From contig DJXF01000014.1 of assembly GCA_002449635.1 (NCBI GenBank), forward strand, positions 1 to 64,000: a stretch of DNA of 64,000 bases. Reading direction: 5' to 3'. Below are positions 36,726 to 45,082 of this stretch, piece by piece. The position numbers and the translations under genes were made by a program. The DNA comes from Clostridiales bacterium UBA7011. GTDB lineage: Bacteria > Bacillota > Clostridia > Oscillospirales > Butyricicoccaceae. The notes under the pieces are model-generated. The model had not been told where the DNA came from. It saw nothing but the letters and a program-made list of their open reading frames with translations, and ran no database searches. Each line of letters begins with the position of its first letter. The stretch's first letter is position 1.

Positions 36726-37934
36726 ATGGATAAAATTAAAATGACAACGCCGCTCGTCGAGATGGACGGCGACGAAATGACCCGTGTCCTTTGGCAGATG
36801 ATTAAGGACGAACTGCTTTGCCCGTTTGTCGACCTGAAGACGGAGTATTATGACCTCGGTCTGGAAAACCGCAACAAGACGAACGATCAGGTCACCGTCG
36901 ATTCGGCAGAGGCAACCAAGAAGTACGGCGTCGCGGTCAAGTGCGCCACCATCACGCCGAACGCGGCGCGCATGGACGAGTATCACCTCAAGGAGATGTG
37001 GAAGAGCCCGAACGGCACAATTCGTGCGATTCTTGACGGCACGGTGTTCCGCGCACCGATTCTGGTCAAGGGCATCGAGCCGTATGTACGCAACTGGGTC
37101 AAGCCGATCACCATTGCCCGCCATGCCTATGGCGATGTCTACAAGGGTGTGGAGATGAAGATTCCCGGCGCAGGCAAGGTCGAACTGGTGTACACGGCAG
37201 CCGACGGGACGGAGACCCGCGAGCTGGTGCACAATTTTGACGGCTCGGGCATTGTGCAGGGCATGCACAACCTGACGTCCTCGATTGAGAGCTTCGCACG
37301 CAGCTGCTTCAGCTTTGCGGTCGACACAAAGCAGGACCTGTGGTTTGCCACAAAGGATACGATTTCCAAAAAATATGACCATACCTTCAAGGATATTTTC
37401 CAGGACATCTATGACACGGAATACAAGGCGAAGTTTGAGGAACTCGGTCTGGAGTACTTCTACACGCTGATTGACGATGCGGTTGCCCGCGTCATTCGCT
37501 CCAAGGGCGGCTACATCTGGGCGTGCAAAAACTACGACGGCGATGTCATGAGCGATATGCTCGCGACGGCATACGGTTCGCTGTCGATGATGACATCTGT
37601 TCTCGTCTCCCCGAAGGGCGTTTACGAGTATGAGGCGGCACATGGCACCGTTCAGCGCCATTATTACAAGCATCTGAAGGGCGAAGAGACCTCGACCAAT
37701 TCGATTGCAACCATTTTTGCATGGACAGGCGCACTGCGCAAGCGCGGCGAGCTGGACGGCCTGCCGGAGCTGTCTGCATTTGCGGACAAGCTGGAACAGG
37801 CATGCATCGCTACCGTTGAGTCGGGCAAAATGACGAAGGATCTTGCCCTGATTACAACACTGGAACATGCGACGCCGCTCAATACGCAGGACTTCATCCG
37901 CGCAGTCCGCGAGACGCTGGAAGCTTCTCTGTAA
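36726..37934 (+). CDS. icd: Isocitrate dehydrogenase, NADP-dependent, homodimeric eukaryote-like type
   Basis: Oxidative decarboxylation of isocitrate to 2-oxoglutarate, 402 residues. [18 protein letters not shown] at the N-terminus and the substrate site [16 protein letters not shown] identify the type II family shared with eukaryotes and some Clostridia. [15 protein letters not shown] is the NADP-binding region. It is cotranscribed with aconitase; rex follows after 24 bp, suggesting redox-linked control of this oxidative branch (inference). Confidence 0.95.
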   Translation: MDKIKMTTPLVEMDGDEMTRVLWQMIKDELLCPFVDLKTEYYDLGLENRNKTNDQVTVDSAEATKKYGVAVKCATITPNAARMDEYHLKEMWKSPNGTIRAILDGTVFRAPILVKGIEPYVRNWVKPITIARHAYGDVYKGVEMKIPGAGKVELVYTAADGTETRELVHNFDGSGIVQGMHNLTSSIESFARSCFSFAVDTKQDLWFATKDTISKKYDHTFKDIFQDIYDTEYKAKFEELGLEYFYTLIDDAVARVIRSKGGYIWACKNYDGDVMSDMLATAYGSLSMMTSVLVSPKGVYEYEAAHGTVQRHYYKHLKGEETSTNSIATIFAWTGALRKRGELDGLPELSAFADKLEQACIATVESGKMTKDLALITTLEHATPLNTQDFIRAVRETLEASL

Positions 37935-37958
37935 GATGCAGCAACGGGAGGAACAGTT

Positions 37959-38612
37959 GTGGAAAACGAAAAGCACGTATCCAAGGCGGTAATCAGCCGG
38001 CTGCCCCGTTATTACCGCACTCTGCGGCAGCTGGCTGTCGAGGGCGTCGGGCGCATCTCGTCAAAGGACCTGGCGGCGCAGATGGATTTGACTGCTTCGC
38101 AGATTCGGCAGGATCTCAGCTGTTTTGGCGGCTTCGGTCAGCAGGGCTACGGGTACAGCGTGGATAAGCTGATTGTCGAGCTGGAGCGCATTCTGGGTGT
38201 TGCGGCGAGCCAGCGGGCGATTCTGCTGGGTGTCGGAAATCTGGGACGCGCGCTGCTGCGCAATTTTGATTTTTCCTTCTGCGGGGTACGTCCGGTTGCG
38301 GCGTTCGACACCGATGAAACTGTAATCGGCTGCGATTTTCGCGGCATACCGGTGCACGCACTGCGTGAGCTGGAACGGCTGTGCGAGCTGGAGCGTCCGG
38401 ATATCGCAGTGCTCTGCGTTCCGTCCGATGCAACCCGGCCGATTGCCGAGCGTCTGGTTCGCGCGGGCATTCGCGGCATCTGGAATTTCTCCAATGAATC
38501 ACTGCGCGAGGATCTCATCGGCGTTCCCGTGGAGAATGTCCATTTCTCCGACTCGCTGATGAAGCTCTGCTATCGCATAAAGGATACCGATCCGTTTGAG
38601 TTCGGAGAATAA
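37959..38612 (+). CDS. rex: Redox-sensing transcriptional repressor Rex
   Basis: NAD+/NADH-sensing repressor of fermentation and respiration genes, 217 residues. The winged helix covers about 10-80 (ISRLPRYYRTLRQL, SSKDLAAQMDLTASQIRQDL). The Rossmann domain starts AILLGVGNLGRALL (near 87-100), followed by the domain-swapped C-terminal helix. The start is GTG at 37959, because GGGAGGAAC lies 6 nt upstream and no ATG fits. It is the last gene after acn-icd, with a terminator downstream. Confidence 0.95.
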   Translation: MENEKHVSKAVISRLPRYYRTLRQLAVEGVGRISSKDLAAQMDLTASQIRQDLSCFGGFGQQGYGYSVDKLIVELERILGVAASQRAILLGVGNLGRALLRNFDFSFCGVRPVAAFDTDETVIGCDFRGIPVHALRELERLCELERPDIAVLCVPSDATRPIAERLVRAGIRGIWNFSNESLREDLIGVPVENVHFSDSLMKLCYRIKDTDPFEFGE

Positions 38613-38628
38613 ACAAATTGTCAGATAA

Positions 38629-38669
38629 AACGGTTCACAGATTTTTTCTGTGAGCCGTTCTTTTTTTTT
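38629..38669 (+). terminator. Intrinsic terminator of the acn-icd-rex operon
   Basis: AACGGTTCACAG / CTGTGAGCCGTT stem with an 8-nt loop and nine T residues. Very strong. Confidence 0.92.
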
Positions 38670-38741
38670 CGCAGGCATTGCACCACCTGCCGGTCCGCGC
38701 AATAGTATGGGGATGAAATTACGAAACAGGAGGAATTTGTT

Positions 38742-38906
38742 ATGTGCAACAATTCTTGTGGATGCGGCAACAACGGCTTTGAGTGGTGGATCATCATCCT
38801 GATCCTGATCTTCTGCTGCAGCGGTTCGTTCGGCGGCTGCGGCAACTGCGGCAACAGCTGGGGCAATGGCTGCGGCAACAACGGCTGCGGTTGCGACTGC
38901 TGCTGA
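38742..38906 (+). CDS. 54-residue Cys/Gly-rich membrane miniprotein
   Basis: Short gene with a strong ribosome binding site (ACAGGAGGAATTTGTT before the ATG). The product has 12 cysteines in 54 residues: a Cys/Asn/Gly-rich head (2, 6, 8), one hydrophobic segment at 15-26 (WWIIILILIFCC), then a Gly/Asn/Cys-rich tail ending CGCDCC. It resembles small clostridial and YjcZ-like sporulation miniproteins in plan only. Metal or redox binding by clustered cysteines is possible (inference). It lies between rex and a zinc-ribbon membrane protein. Confidence 0.7.
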   Translation: MCNNSCGCGNNGFEWWIIILILIFCCSGSFGGCGNCGNSWGNGCGNNGCGCDCC

Positions 38907-38938
38907 TCTGTTTTTCCGGCGGGTGCGGCGCTGCGGCG

Positions 38939-38967
38939 TTGCATCCCGCCGAGCGATGTGCTAAAAT
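38939..38967 (+). promoter_or_regulatory. Promoter of the zinc-ribbon membrane protein
   Basis: TTGCAT (38939-38944), 17-bp spacer ending in TGC, TAAAAT (38962-38967); extended -10. Confidence 0.7.
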
Positions 38968-38999
38968 AGAGAAAATGAAAGAAACAGGAGCGATCTACC

Positions 39000-39314
39000 A
39001 TGGCAAAAACGCCGTTGAGAGAGGAAAAACCCTACCGCAAGTGGCATCGTATCGCGTATTATGTCCTGATCTTGGGCTGTGCGCTCATTTCGATTTCTGT
39101 GATTGTCAGCATTGCGACAGGGGATAGAAACAATATTGTTGCAAATCGTCTGGGCTATGCCGCCATCGTCTGTGTCATCTTGTTTTATGGCATCAACATG
39201 GTCAAATGGCGCTGCCCGAATTGCCATAAACCGCTGCCGCTGTTCGGCCCGGTGCTCAACTGCCGGTACTGCAAGCGGTCGTTTATGGACAGCAAGGGAA
39301 ATCAGGTCTGGTGA
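39000..39314 (+). CDS. Small membrane protein with C-terminal zinc ribbon
   Basis: A 104-residue protein. Two hydrophobic segments (about 19-42 and 50-66) precede a four-cysteine ribbon (CPNC and CRYC, near 72-92). The ribbon would face the cytoplasm if both segments span the membrane. No family is recognised and the function is unknown. AGGAGCGATCTACC precedes the ATG. It has its own promoter and terminator, so it is monocistronic. Confidence 0.75.
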   Translation: MAKTPLREEKPYRKWHRIAYYVLILGCALISISVIVSIATGDRNNIVANRLGYAAIVCVILFYGINMVKWRCPNCHKPLPLFGPVLNCRYCKRSFMDSKGNQVW

Positions 39315-39332
39315 GAGACAAATTGGGGGAAG

Positions 39333-39367
39333 ATGCGGTACAGTGTACAAAAGCTGTACCGCATTTT
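39333..39367 (+). terminator. Terminator after the zinc-ribbon gene
   Basis: ATGCGGTACAG / CTGTACCGCAT stem with a 9-nt loop, followed by a short T-run (4 Ts with the stem end). Confidence 0.7.
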
Positions 39368-39387
39368 GTCAAAGATTCCACTTTTTC

Positions 39388-39417
39388 TTGACATTTTGTC
39401 GATCTGTGTGGCAAAAT
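39388..39417 (+). promoter_or_regulatory. Promoter of the DUF2798-like gene
   Basis: TTGACA (39388-39393), 18-bp spacer ending in TGG, CAAAAT (39412-39417). Perfect -35; leader of about 130 nt. Confidence 0.6.
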
Positions 39418-39558
39418 AGAAGCACCGTGTAGCACAAATATTATTTGGTTATCGCAAAGCGTGTAATGTCCGAAGCAGGATATTATGCGCTTTTTTCTTT
39501 TTTGGTGCAAGGCGGAATTTGATGAGAATTGCGCGTCAGACGCGCGGGAGGTAACACA

Positions 39559-40068
39559 ATGCCAAAGACAAAAGCACAGGGAATCATTTTCGGAATCATC
39601 ATGTCGTATGCGATGGCGTACGGCATGGAGGTGTACAACATCGCCATCAAGCTGGGTGTCAATCTTGCGGCGAGCGGTTTCAGCAACATGACCAATGCTG
39701 TCTTTTGGGAAGCGTTTCAGGAAGCATTGTACATGAGCGTGTTTGTTTTCATCTTTTCCAATCTGTGGGGCAACCGCATGGGTGCTCGTTTTATGCAGCG
39801 GCACTGTGACCCGTCGCGCGACAATCCGTATTTCTGCCGGCTGATGCGGCAGGCGGGCACCGTGGCGGTCATGTGTCCCACCATGAGCCTGGTGGCATCC
39901 ATCCTGTTCAACCTGATTTTTGCAGGCGCGCCGGTCAGCGAACTGCCTGCGATCTGGGTCGGAACCGTGCTGAAAAACTTCCCCATGGCCTTTTTCTGGA
40001 ACATGTTTGCCGCAGCGCCGTTTACACGCTGGCTGTTCGGGCGGCTGTTCCCGCAGACAAACGGATAA
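39559..40068 (+). CDS. DUF2798-like membrane protein
   Basis: A 169-residue, four-segment membrane protein. The N-terminal half (IIFGIIMSYAMAYGMEVYN) and a second half (MCPTMSLVASILFNLIFAG) look like two DUF2798 repeats, each a pair of membrane helices. The function of the family is unknown. The ATG at 39559 follows CGGGAGGTAACACA, and the family start MPK fits. Single gene. Confidence 0.7.
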   Translation: MPKTKAQGIIFGIIMSYAMAYGMEVYNIAIKLGVNLAASGFSNMTNAVFWEAFQEALYMSVFVFIFSNLWGNRMGARFMQRHCDPSRDNPYFCRLMRQAGTVAVMCPTMSLVASILFNLIFAGAPVSELPAIWVGTVLKNFPMAFFWNMFAAAPFTRWLFGRLFPQTNG

Positions 40069-40104
40069 TTTGTCTCACAGGTGACTGCTGTTGTGCCGCG
40101 GCGG

Positions 40105-40872
40105 TCACTTTTTTTCTACGGCATTCAGCAGTCCCATGCGCAGCGCGTCGGGATACACGGCGAGCAGCCGATCGATGCCGCATTCCCGCAAGATGCGGAC
40201 CTTGGCGCGCAGCGTGTCGCCATCGTCAAACAGAACGAAATGCGCCTGCCCGCCGTCCGAATAGGTAAAGTATTTGGCGCACAGCTCACGCGAAAAAAAG
40301 ACAGCGGAGCCGGTGCGGTCAAGCAGCGACTGAAATTCCTCGTCGGAGAGCGGCCTTCCGTCCGGCGCAGAGCAGGGCAGCAGAAAATCCGCGCAGGAGC
40401 AGATGAGCTGGGCGGCAATGCGTTCCTGTCCGAACCGGTCAATTAAATCGGAGAAGCGTGCTTCCAAACTGCCGCCGGAAATGGCGGTGTCGGCGATAAT
40501 GTGGGCGTGCGGGGCATATTCGGCGAGCGGAAGGGGAATGAACAGATCGAGTCCGCTGCGGTGTGCTGTCCCGTCGAGTGCAGAGACCAGCTCCTGTAAA
40601 AGCGGACGCTCAAAATCTGCCATCAGTCCCGCGCAGCCGCGCGCCTGTGCGGCGGACACGGCTGCTGCCGCAAACGAATCACAGCCGCGCGGAACGCCCC
40701 CGCCGTCTGCAATGCCTAAATAATCTCCGCGCGCACTGGCGGGATGTGACAGCTGAACAAACCGTCCTTCGGCTGACAGGCGGGTACACAGGTGCAGACA
40801 GGTCAGTCCGGCCTCGCGCGTGCGCTTCGCGTCAGGTCCGGCGGCGGCGATCATCCAGTTTGAATGCTCCAT
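40105..40872 (-). CDS. Degenerate GH18-like (YaaH-type) TIM-barrel protein
   Basis: A 255-residue cytoplasmic protein without a signal peptide. The C-terminal stretch FTYSDGGQAHFVLFDDGDTL followed by RAKVRILRECGI resembles the last strands and helix of YaaH-type GH18 domains, but the DxxDxDxE catalytic motif is not seen. Earlier parts (LDLFIPLPLAEYAP, ADTAISGGS) fit a barrel. Function is unknown. GGAGGAAAACAAAT precedes the ATG at 40872. It is divergent from the endonuclease IV-like gene, with a gap under 100 bp. Confidence 0.5.
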   Translation of the reverse strand: MEHSNWMIAAAGPDAKRTREAGLTCLHLCTRLSAEGRFVQLSHPASARGDYLGIADGGGVPRGCDSFAAAAVSAAQARGCAGLMADFERPLLQELVSALDGTAHRSGLDLFIPLPLAEYAPHAHIIADTAISGGSLEARFSDLIDRFGQERIAAQLICSCADFLLPCSAPDGRPLSDEEFQSLLDRTGSAVFFSRELCAKYFTYSDGGQAHFVLFDDGDTLRAKVRILRECGIDRLLAVYPDALRMGLLNAVEKK

Positions 40873-40968
40873 ATTTGTTTTCCTCCGATCACATTGCAAT
40901 TCTATGAAAAATCCAGTACACTAAGAAAGGCTGCGGCAGGCAGCAGATACGACGAAAGAAGGCATGAG

Positions 40969-41823
40969 ATGGAACCATTATTCGGACCTGCGGGAAATGC
41001 AGAGTCTTTTGCGAAAGCGGGCTTTCGCGCGACGGCAGATGCGCCGGCGTGGCTTGCCGGCATGGGGCTGACCGCCTATGAATATCAGTGCGGACGCGGC
41101 GTGCGCATTGGCACGGAGACAGCGGAGAAAATCGGACAGGCAGCGCGCCAAAACGGCATAACCCTTTCGCTGCATGCACCGTATTTTATCAATCTCTCGA
41201 CAGATGACGAGGTGCAGAAGGAAAAGAATCAGCGTTATGTGCTCGAAAGCTGCCGGGCCGCGCGCGATATGGGGGCAGACCGCATTGTCGTGCACACCGG
41301 CGGCGTTGGGAAACGCAGCCGTGCCGCCGCGATGGAAAACAGCCGCATCAACGTGCGCGCCCTGCTCGACAGCCGGGATGCCGCAGGCTATGACGATGTC
41401 ACCATTTGTCTGGAGACCATGGGGAAAATCAACGTCATCGGAACGGCAGAAGAGATTATGGAGCTTGTGGCATTGGACGACCGCCTGCTGCCCTGTATTG
41501 ATTTCGGACATCTCAACGCGCGCACGCACGGCGGAATGTGCACACGCGAGCAGGTATCAGCGCTGTATGACCTGATGGAACATACCATCGGAGTGGAACG
41601 CACGCGCGTGTTTCACAGCCATTTTTCCAAGATTGCGTATGCAAAAGGCGGAGAAATCCGGCACCTGACATTCGCAGATACGGTTTATGGCCCGGATTTT
41701 GATGCTGTGGCGGCAGAAACGGCCGCGCGGGGATACACACCGCGTTTTATCTGTGAATCGGCAGGCACACAGGCGGAGGATGCCGCTGCGATGATGCGCT
41801 GTTATCAGGAGTATATGAGATGA
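40969..41823 (+). CDS. Endonuclease IV-like TIM-barrel protein (Nfo family)
   Basis: A 284-residue protein with AP endonuclease 2 family marks: LSLHAPYFINLSTDD (metal His), IVVHTGGVGKRS, ICLETMGKINVIGT (Glu), CIDFGHLNAR (Asp-His), FHSHFSKIAY, and a late CESAG. The metal ligand set is largely kept, so AP-site or 3'-end repair activity is plausible. Nearest relatives are the clostridial deoxyribonuclease IV type. The ATG at 40969 was chosen over upstream in-frame codons without support. The pepP gene follows closely. Confidence 0.8.
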   Translation: MEPLFGPAGNAESFAKAGFRATADAPAWLAGMGLTAYEYQCGRGVRIGTETAEKIGQAARQNGITLSLHAPYFINLSTDDEVQKEKNQRYVLESCRAARDMGADRIVVHTGGVGKRSRAAAMENSRINVRALLDSRDAAGYDDVTICLETMGKINVIGTAEEIMELVALDDRLLPCIDFGHLNARTHGGMCTREQVSALYDLMEHTIGVERTRVFHSHFSKIAYAKGGEIRHLTFADTVYGPDFDAVAAETAARGYTPRFICESAGTQAEDAAAMMRCYQEYMR

Positions 41824-41852
41824 ACTGCGAAAATAGACAAGAGGGATGCACG

Positions 41853-42914
41853 ATGTTAAAGCAAATTCAACAGGCACTGCGCGGCGCGGATTTCGACGCC
41901 GTGCTCATCACAAGCCCGCAGAACCGGCGCTATGCGACAGGATTCCCGTCCTCCGCCGGTGTCTGCCTGATTGACGCGAAGGGCGGCTATCTGTTCACGG
42001 ATTTCCGCTACATTGAAGCGGCAAAGCAGCGGATCGGGGACGGCTTTCAGGTCGAGCAGGTAAAGGGCTCGTATGCAAATATGGTCAATGCGGTCTGTGA
42101 CCGCGACGGTGTGCGCACACTGGGCTTTGAGGAAAATGCGATGACCTGCGGGGATTTCGAGCAGTGGCAGCGCGCGCTTCATGCAAAGCTGATGCCGATG
42201 CGAACACTGCTCAGCAGCCTGCGCGAGGTAAAAGCGCAGCACGAAGTTGACTGCTGCATTGCCGCGCAGCGCATTGCCGAGCGCGCGCTGGCCGATGTAC
42301 TGGAGGAAATTCATGCCGGCGTGACGGAAAAGCACCTCGCCGCGCTTTTGACATACCGCATGCTTGATTACGGCGGAGAGACGATGTCCTTCGAGCCGAT
42401 TGTGGTTTCCGGCATGAAGTCATCCATGCCGCACGGTGTGCCGTCGGAGAAACGCATCGAAGAGGGCGATTTTGTCACGATGGATTTCGGGTGTACTGTC
42501 GAGGGCTATTGCTCGGATATGACGCGCACGGTAGCGGTCGGCCATGCCGATGAGGAAATGCGGCGCGTGTACGATATCGTTCTGCGCGCACAGCTGGCAG
42601 GGATTGCGGCGGCAAAGCCGGGCGCAACCGGACAGCAGGTAGACCGCGCGGCGCGCGATGTCATCGCACAGGAGGGCTATGGACCGTATTTCGGGCACAG
42701 CTTCGGCCACGGAATCGGCTTGGACATTCATGAAACGCCTGTGGCGGCGCCGAACAGCCCTCGTCCGCTTGCTGCGGGGAATATCATTTCCGCCGAACCG
42801 GGCATCTATCTGCCGGGACGGTTCGGCGTCCGCATTGAGGATATGCTCTGCATCACATCGGATGGCTGTCAAAATCTCACAAACGCTCCGAAAGAACTGG
42901 TAATTTGCAAGTAA
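41853..42914 (+). CDS. Xaa-Pro aminopeptidase, M24 family
   Basis: Metallopeptidase of 353 residues. The N-terminal creatinase domain (1 to about 125) begins DAVLITSPQNRRYATGF. The pita-bread catalytic domain has the metal ligands in MDFGCTVEGYCSDMTRTV (two Asp), GHSFGHGIGLDIHE (His), SAEPGIYLPG (Glu) and GVRIEDML (Glu). The ATG at 41853 follows AAGAGGGATGCACG; an earlier in-frame ATG at 41820 overlaps the previous stop and is also possible. It releases N-terminal residues before proline. efp follows, as in many Firmicutes. Confidence 0.92.
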   Translation: MLKQIQQALRGADFDAVLITSPQNRRYATGFPSSAGVCLIDAKGGYLFTDFRYIEAAKQRIGDGFQVEQVKGSYANMVNAVCDRDGVRTLGFEENAMTCGDFEQWQRALHAKLMPMRTLLSSLREVKAQHEVDCCIAAQRIAERALADVLEEIHAGVTEKHLAALLTYRMLDYGGETMSFEPIVVSGMKSSMPHGVPSEKRIEEGDFVTMDFGCTVEGYCSDMTRTVAVGHADEEMRRVYDIVLRAQLAGIAAAKPGATGQQVDRAARDVIAQEGYGPYFGHSFGHGIGLDIHETPVAAPNSPRPLAAGNIISAEPGIYLPGRFGVRIEDMLCITSDGCQNLTNAPKELVICK

Positions 42915-42918
42915 ATGC

Positions 42919-42947
42919 TTGCAAAAGCGGATGTGATGGGTTAGAAT
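42919..42947 (+). promoter_or_regulatory. Promoter of efp
   Basis: TTGCAA (42919-42924), 17-bp spacer, TAGAAT (42942-42947). Confidence 0.7.
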
Positions 42948-43000
42948 AAGAAGAGATTTATAAAAAAGATTGATTACTTTTTTTATTGGAGGACTTATTT

Positions 43001-43561
43001 ATGACCGCAGGCGAATTTCGTAACGGTGTAACCTTTGAAATGGATGGACAGGTTTACCAGGTAGTTAGTTTCCAGCATGTTAAGCCGGGTAAGGGCGCGG
43101 CTTTCGTTCGCACCAAGATGAAGAATGTCATGACCGGTGCTGTTACAGAGCGTTCCTTTAACCCGAACGATAAATATGATGAGGCGTTTGTTGAGCGTCG
43201 TGACATGCAGTACCTGTACAACGATGGTGACCTGTACTACTTCATGGATATGGAGAGCTATGAGCAGGAACCGATCGGCAAGGACATCCTCGGCGATGAT
43301 TTCCGCTTTGTCAAGGAAGAAATGATGTGCAAAATCCTGTCCTACAAGGGCAAGGTATTTGCCGTTGAGCCCCCGATGTTTGTCGATCTCGTCATCACGG
43401 AGACAGATCCGGGCTTCAAGGGCAACACTGCAACCAACACACTCAAGCCCGCTGTTGTCGAGACCGGTGCGACCGTAAAGGTTCCGCTGTTCATCGATCA
43501 GGGCGAGAAGATCAGAATTGATACCCGCACCGGCGAGTATCTCGAGCGTGCAAAGGGCTGA
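43001..43561 (+). CDS. efp: Translation elongation factor P
   Basis: Relieves ribosome stalling at polyproline. The 186 residues have the three beta-barrel domains. The tip loop of domain I reads [10 protein letters not shown], with Lys31 as the residue that is modified in many bacteria; no modifying enzyme (epmA/B, ymfI) is nearby. The ATG at 43001 follows TTGGAGGACTTATTT. It has its own promoter. PBP1A in this window carries Thr-Pro repeats but no long Pro-Pro run. Confidence 0.97.
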   Translation: MTAGEFRNGVTFEMDGQVYQVVSFQHVKPGKGAAFVRTKMKNVMTGAVTERSFNPNDKYDEAFVERRDMQYLYNDGDLYYFMDMESYEQEPIGKDILGDDFRFVKEEMMCKILSYKGKVFAVEPPMFVDLVITETDPGFKGNTATNTLKPAVVETGATVKVPLFIDQGEKIRIDTRTGEYLERAKG

Positions 43562-43618
43562 TTCTCTCAGCATCAATCCGCCCGGCGATCTGCCGGCCAG
43601 AGAAGGAGGAATGGAACC

Positions 43619-44152
43619 ATGACTGTTACCGAGCGTGTCGCGTATGTGCGCGGCCTATTTGAGGGACTGGAAGTCAATGTGGAGAAAAAAGAAGGCCGTC
43701 TCTTTAAGGAGATCATTGATCTGCTGGGGGACATGGCGCTGTCCATCACCGACCTGGAGGAGGAAAACGAGGCACTGCAGGAAGTTATCGACGCCATGAT
43801 TGAGGATATCTATGACGACGATGATTCCTACGATGAGGAAGATATCCGCACGGATGATCTGGATTATGATCCGGATACGGAACTGTATGAGGTCGTTTGT
43901 CCGAGCTGCGGCGAGGAAATCTATGTGGATGAGCCTGCGCTCAGCCAGGGAAATATTTCCTGTCCTGCCTGCGGCGAGGAGCTGGAGTTTGACATGTCTT
44001 CGCTGGAGAGCGAGATTCCGCTGCATGATTTCCCGGAGGACAGCTTTTCTGACGATGAAATTGAGACGGATGATTTTCCGGAAATCGAGTTCGATACGGA
44101 CGATGAGCCGGAGGACGACGATGATATTGAGGATGACATGGACGACGACTGA
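43619..44152 (+). CDS. CD1247 N-terminal-domain protein with zinc ribbon
   Basis: A 177-residue acidic protein. Residues 1-60 (VAYVRGLFEGLEVNVEKKEG, then IIDLLGDMALSITDLEEENEA) match the CD1247 N-terminal domain. A four-cysteine ribbon follows (CPSCGEEI and CPACGEEL, near 91-121). The tail is almost entirely Asp/Glu. It is 58 bp after efp and a readthrough cistron is likely. The role is unknown; coiled-coil and ribbon suggest a scaffold or nucleic-acid contact (inference). Confidence 0.82.
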   Translation: MTVTERVAYVRGLFEGLEVNVEKKEGRLFKEIIDLLGDMALSITDLEEENEALQEVIDAMIEDIYDDDDSYDEEDIRTDDLDYDPDTELYEVVCPSCGEEIYVDEPALSQGNISCPACGEELEFDMSSLESEIPLHDFPEDSFSDDEIETDDFPEIEFDTDDEPEDDDDIEDDMDDD

Positions 44153-44172
44153 TCGCGTTTTTGCCTGACGCA

Positions 44173-44209
44173 GATCGCATGGCTGCCTGTGCGGCCATGC
44201 GATTTTTTT
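44173..44209 (+). terminator. Intrinsic terminator of the efp operon
   Basis: ATCGCATGGC / GCCATGCGAT stem with a 9-nt loop and a T-run of about seven. Confidence 0.88.
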
Positions 44210-44323
44210 CCGTTCCCGGGAAAGAGAAATTTGCGTGCAAAATTTGGTCAAACCGTGAATAGAAAAAAGCTGCGGAATGGTGTATGATAAAAATTCCGGA
44301 AGAAGGGAAAGGAGGGGAAATGC

Positions 44324-45007
44324 ATGACGCTGGCGGAAGCCATTGCACAGGCGCGCACCGGTCAGGCAGATGGATTTGCCTGTCTGTTTCACCATACGGT
44401 ACCCAATATTGCACTGGCTGCCACTGTGCTCGGCTGCGAACAGACCGGTTCGGTGCTGACGCACATTTACAGTGACGCGCTGCATGCCGTTTCCTCTCTG
44501 CGCTCGCCGAGTGATGTGCGTGTCTGGCTGGGACATATCGCCTATGCTGCCCTTCTCGCGCAGCCGGATGCCGCGGGAAATCCTCTGCCGAATCTGACAG
44601 AAGCTGCTGGGGAGGCGTATCGGGCGATCGCTGTGTTGCCGCGGCAGGAGCGGACCGCATTGCTGCTGCTGTGTGCGGAGGGGTGTTCTGCGCCCCAGGC
44701 GGCAGAGATTCTGTCTGTCCCCGATCTTGAGGTGAAGCGTGCGATGCGGCGCGCACGACAGAGCGTGGCTGCACATATGAAGCAGTCGGGATATCGGGAC
44801 ACGTGCAATACCGCCTGGCTCATCGCGCTGTTTGAGGAACTGCGCACAGCGCAAATAGCCGCTTCAGCCGGAGAGACTGCGCACATTCTCACCTGTGTCC
44901 AGACAGGAACAGCATATTTGGAGCCGGAACAGCAGCAAAAAACGGTTTTGCCGGCAGATAAAAACGGCTTTTTTCAAAAGTGGTTTCGTACCAAACGGTT
45001 CGGATAA
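44324..45007 (+). CDS. Divergent sigma-70-family (ECF-like) protein
   Basis: A 227-residue protein. Residues near 100-150 look like sigma region 4 (LPRQERTALLLLCAEGCSAP, AAEILSVPDLEVKRAMRRAR), with the usual helix-turn-helix spacing. The N-terminal part (AEAIAQARTGQADGFACLF) fits a region 2 helix but lacks the clear -10-binding aromatic cluster. About 65 residues follow region 4, ending in a basic KWFRTKRFG. There is no adjacent anti-sigma gene. It may be a sigma-like regulator or an inactive relative. GGAGGGGAAATGC precedes the ATG. Confidence 0.6.
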   Translation: MTLAEAIAQARTGQADGFACLFHHTVPNIALAATVLGCEQTGSVLTHIYSDALHAVSSLRSPSDVRVWLGHIAYAALLAQPDAAGNPLPNLTEAAGEAYRAIAVLPRQERTALLLLCAEGCSAPQAAEILSVPDLEVKRAMRRARQSVAAHMKQSGYRDTCNTAWLIALFEELRTAQIAASAGETAHILTCVQTGTAYLEPEQQQKTVLPADKNGFFQKWFRTKRFG

Positions 45008-45082
45008 GCAAATCTGTTACACAGACGGAGCGCGGGAGCACACCTGTGTTCCGTTGTTTTCTATGGATAGGAGGAAGGAAAT

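Noticed and set aside
36663..37976. 437-codon open frame on the minus strand
   Set aside because: Antisense shadow of isocitrate dehydrogenase.
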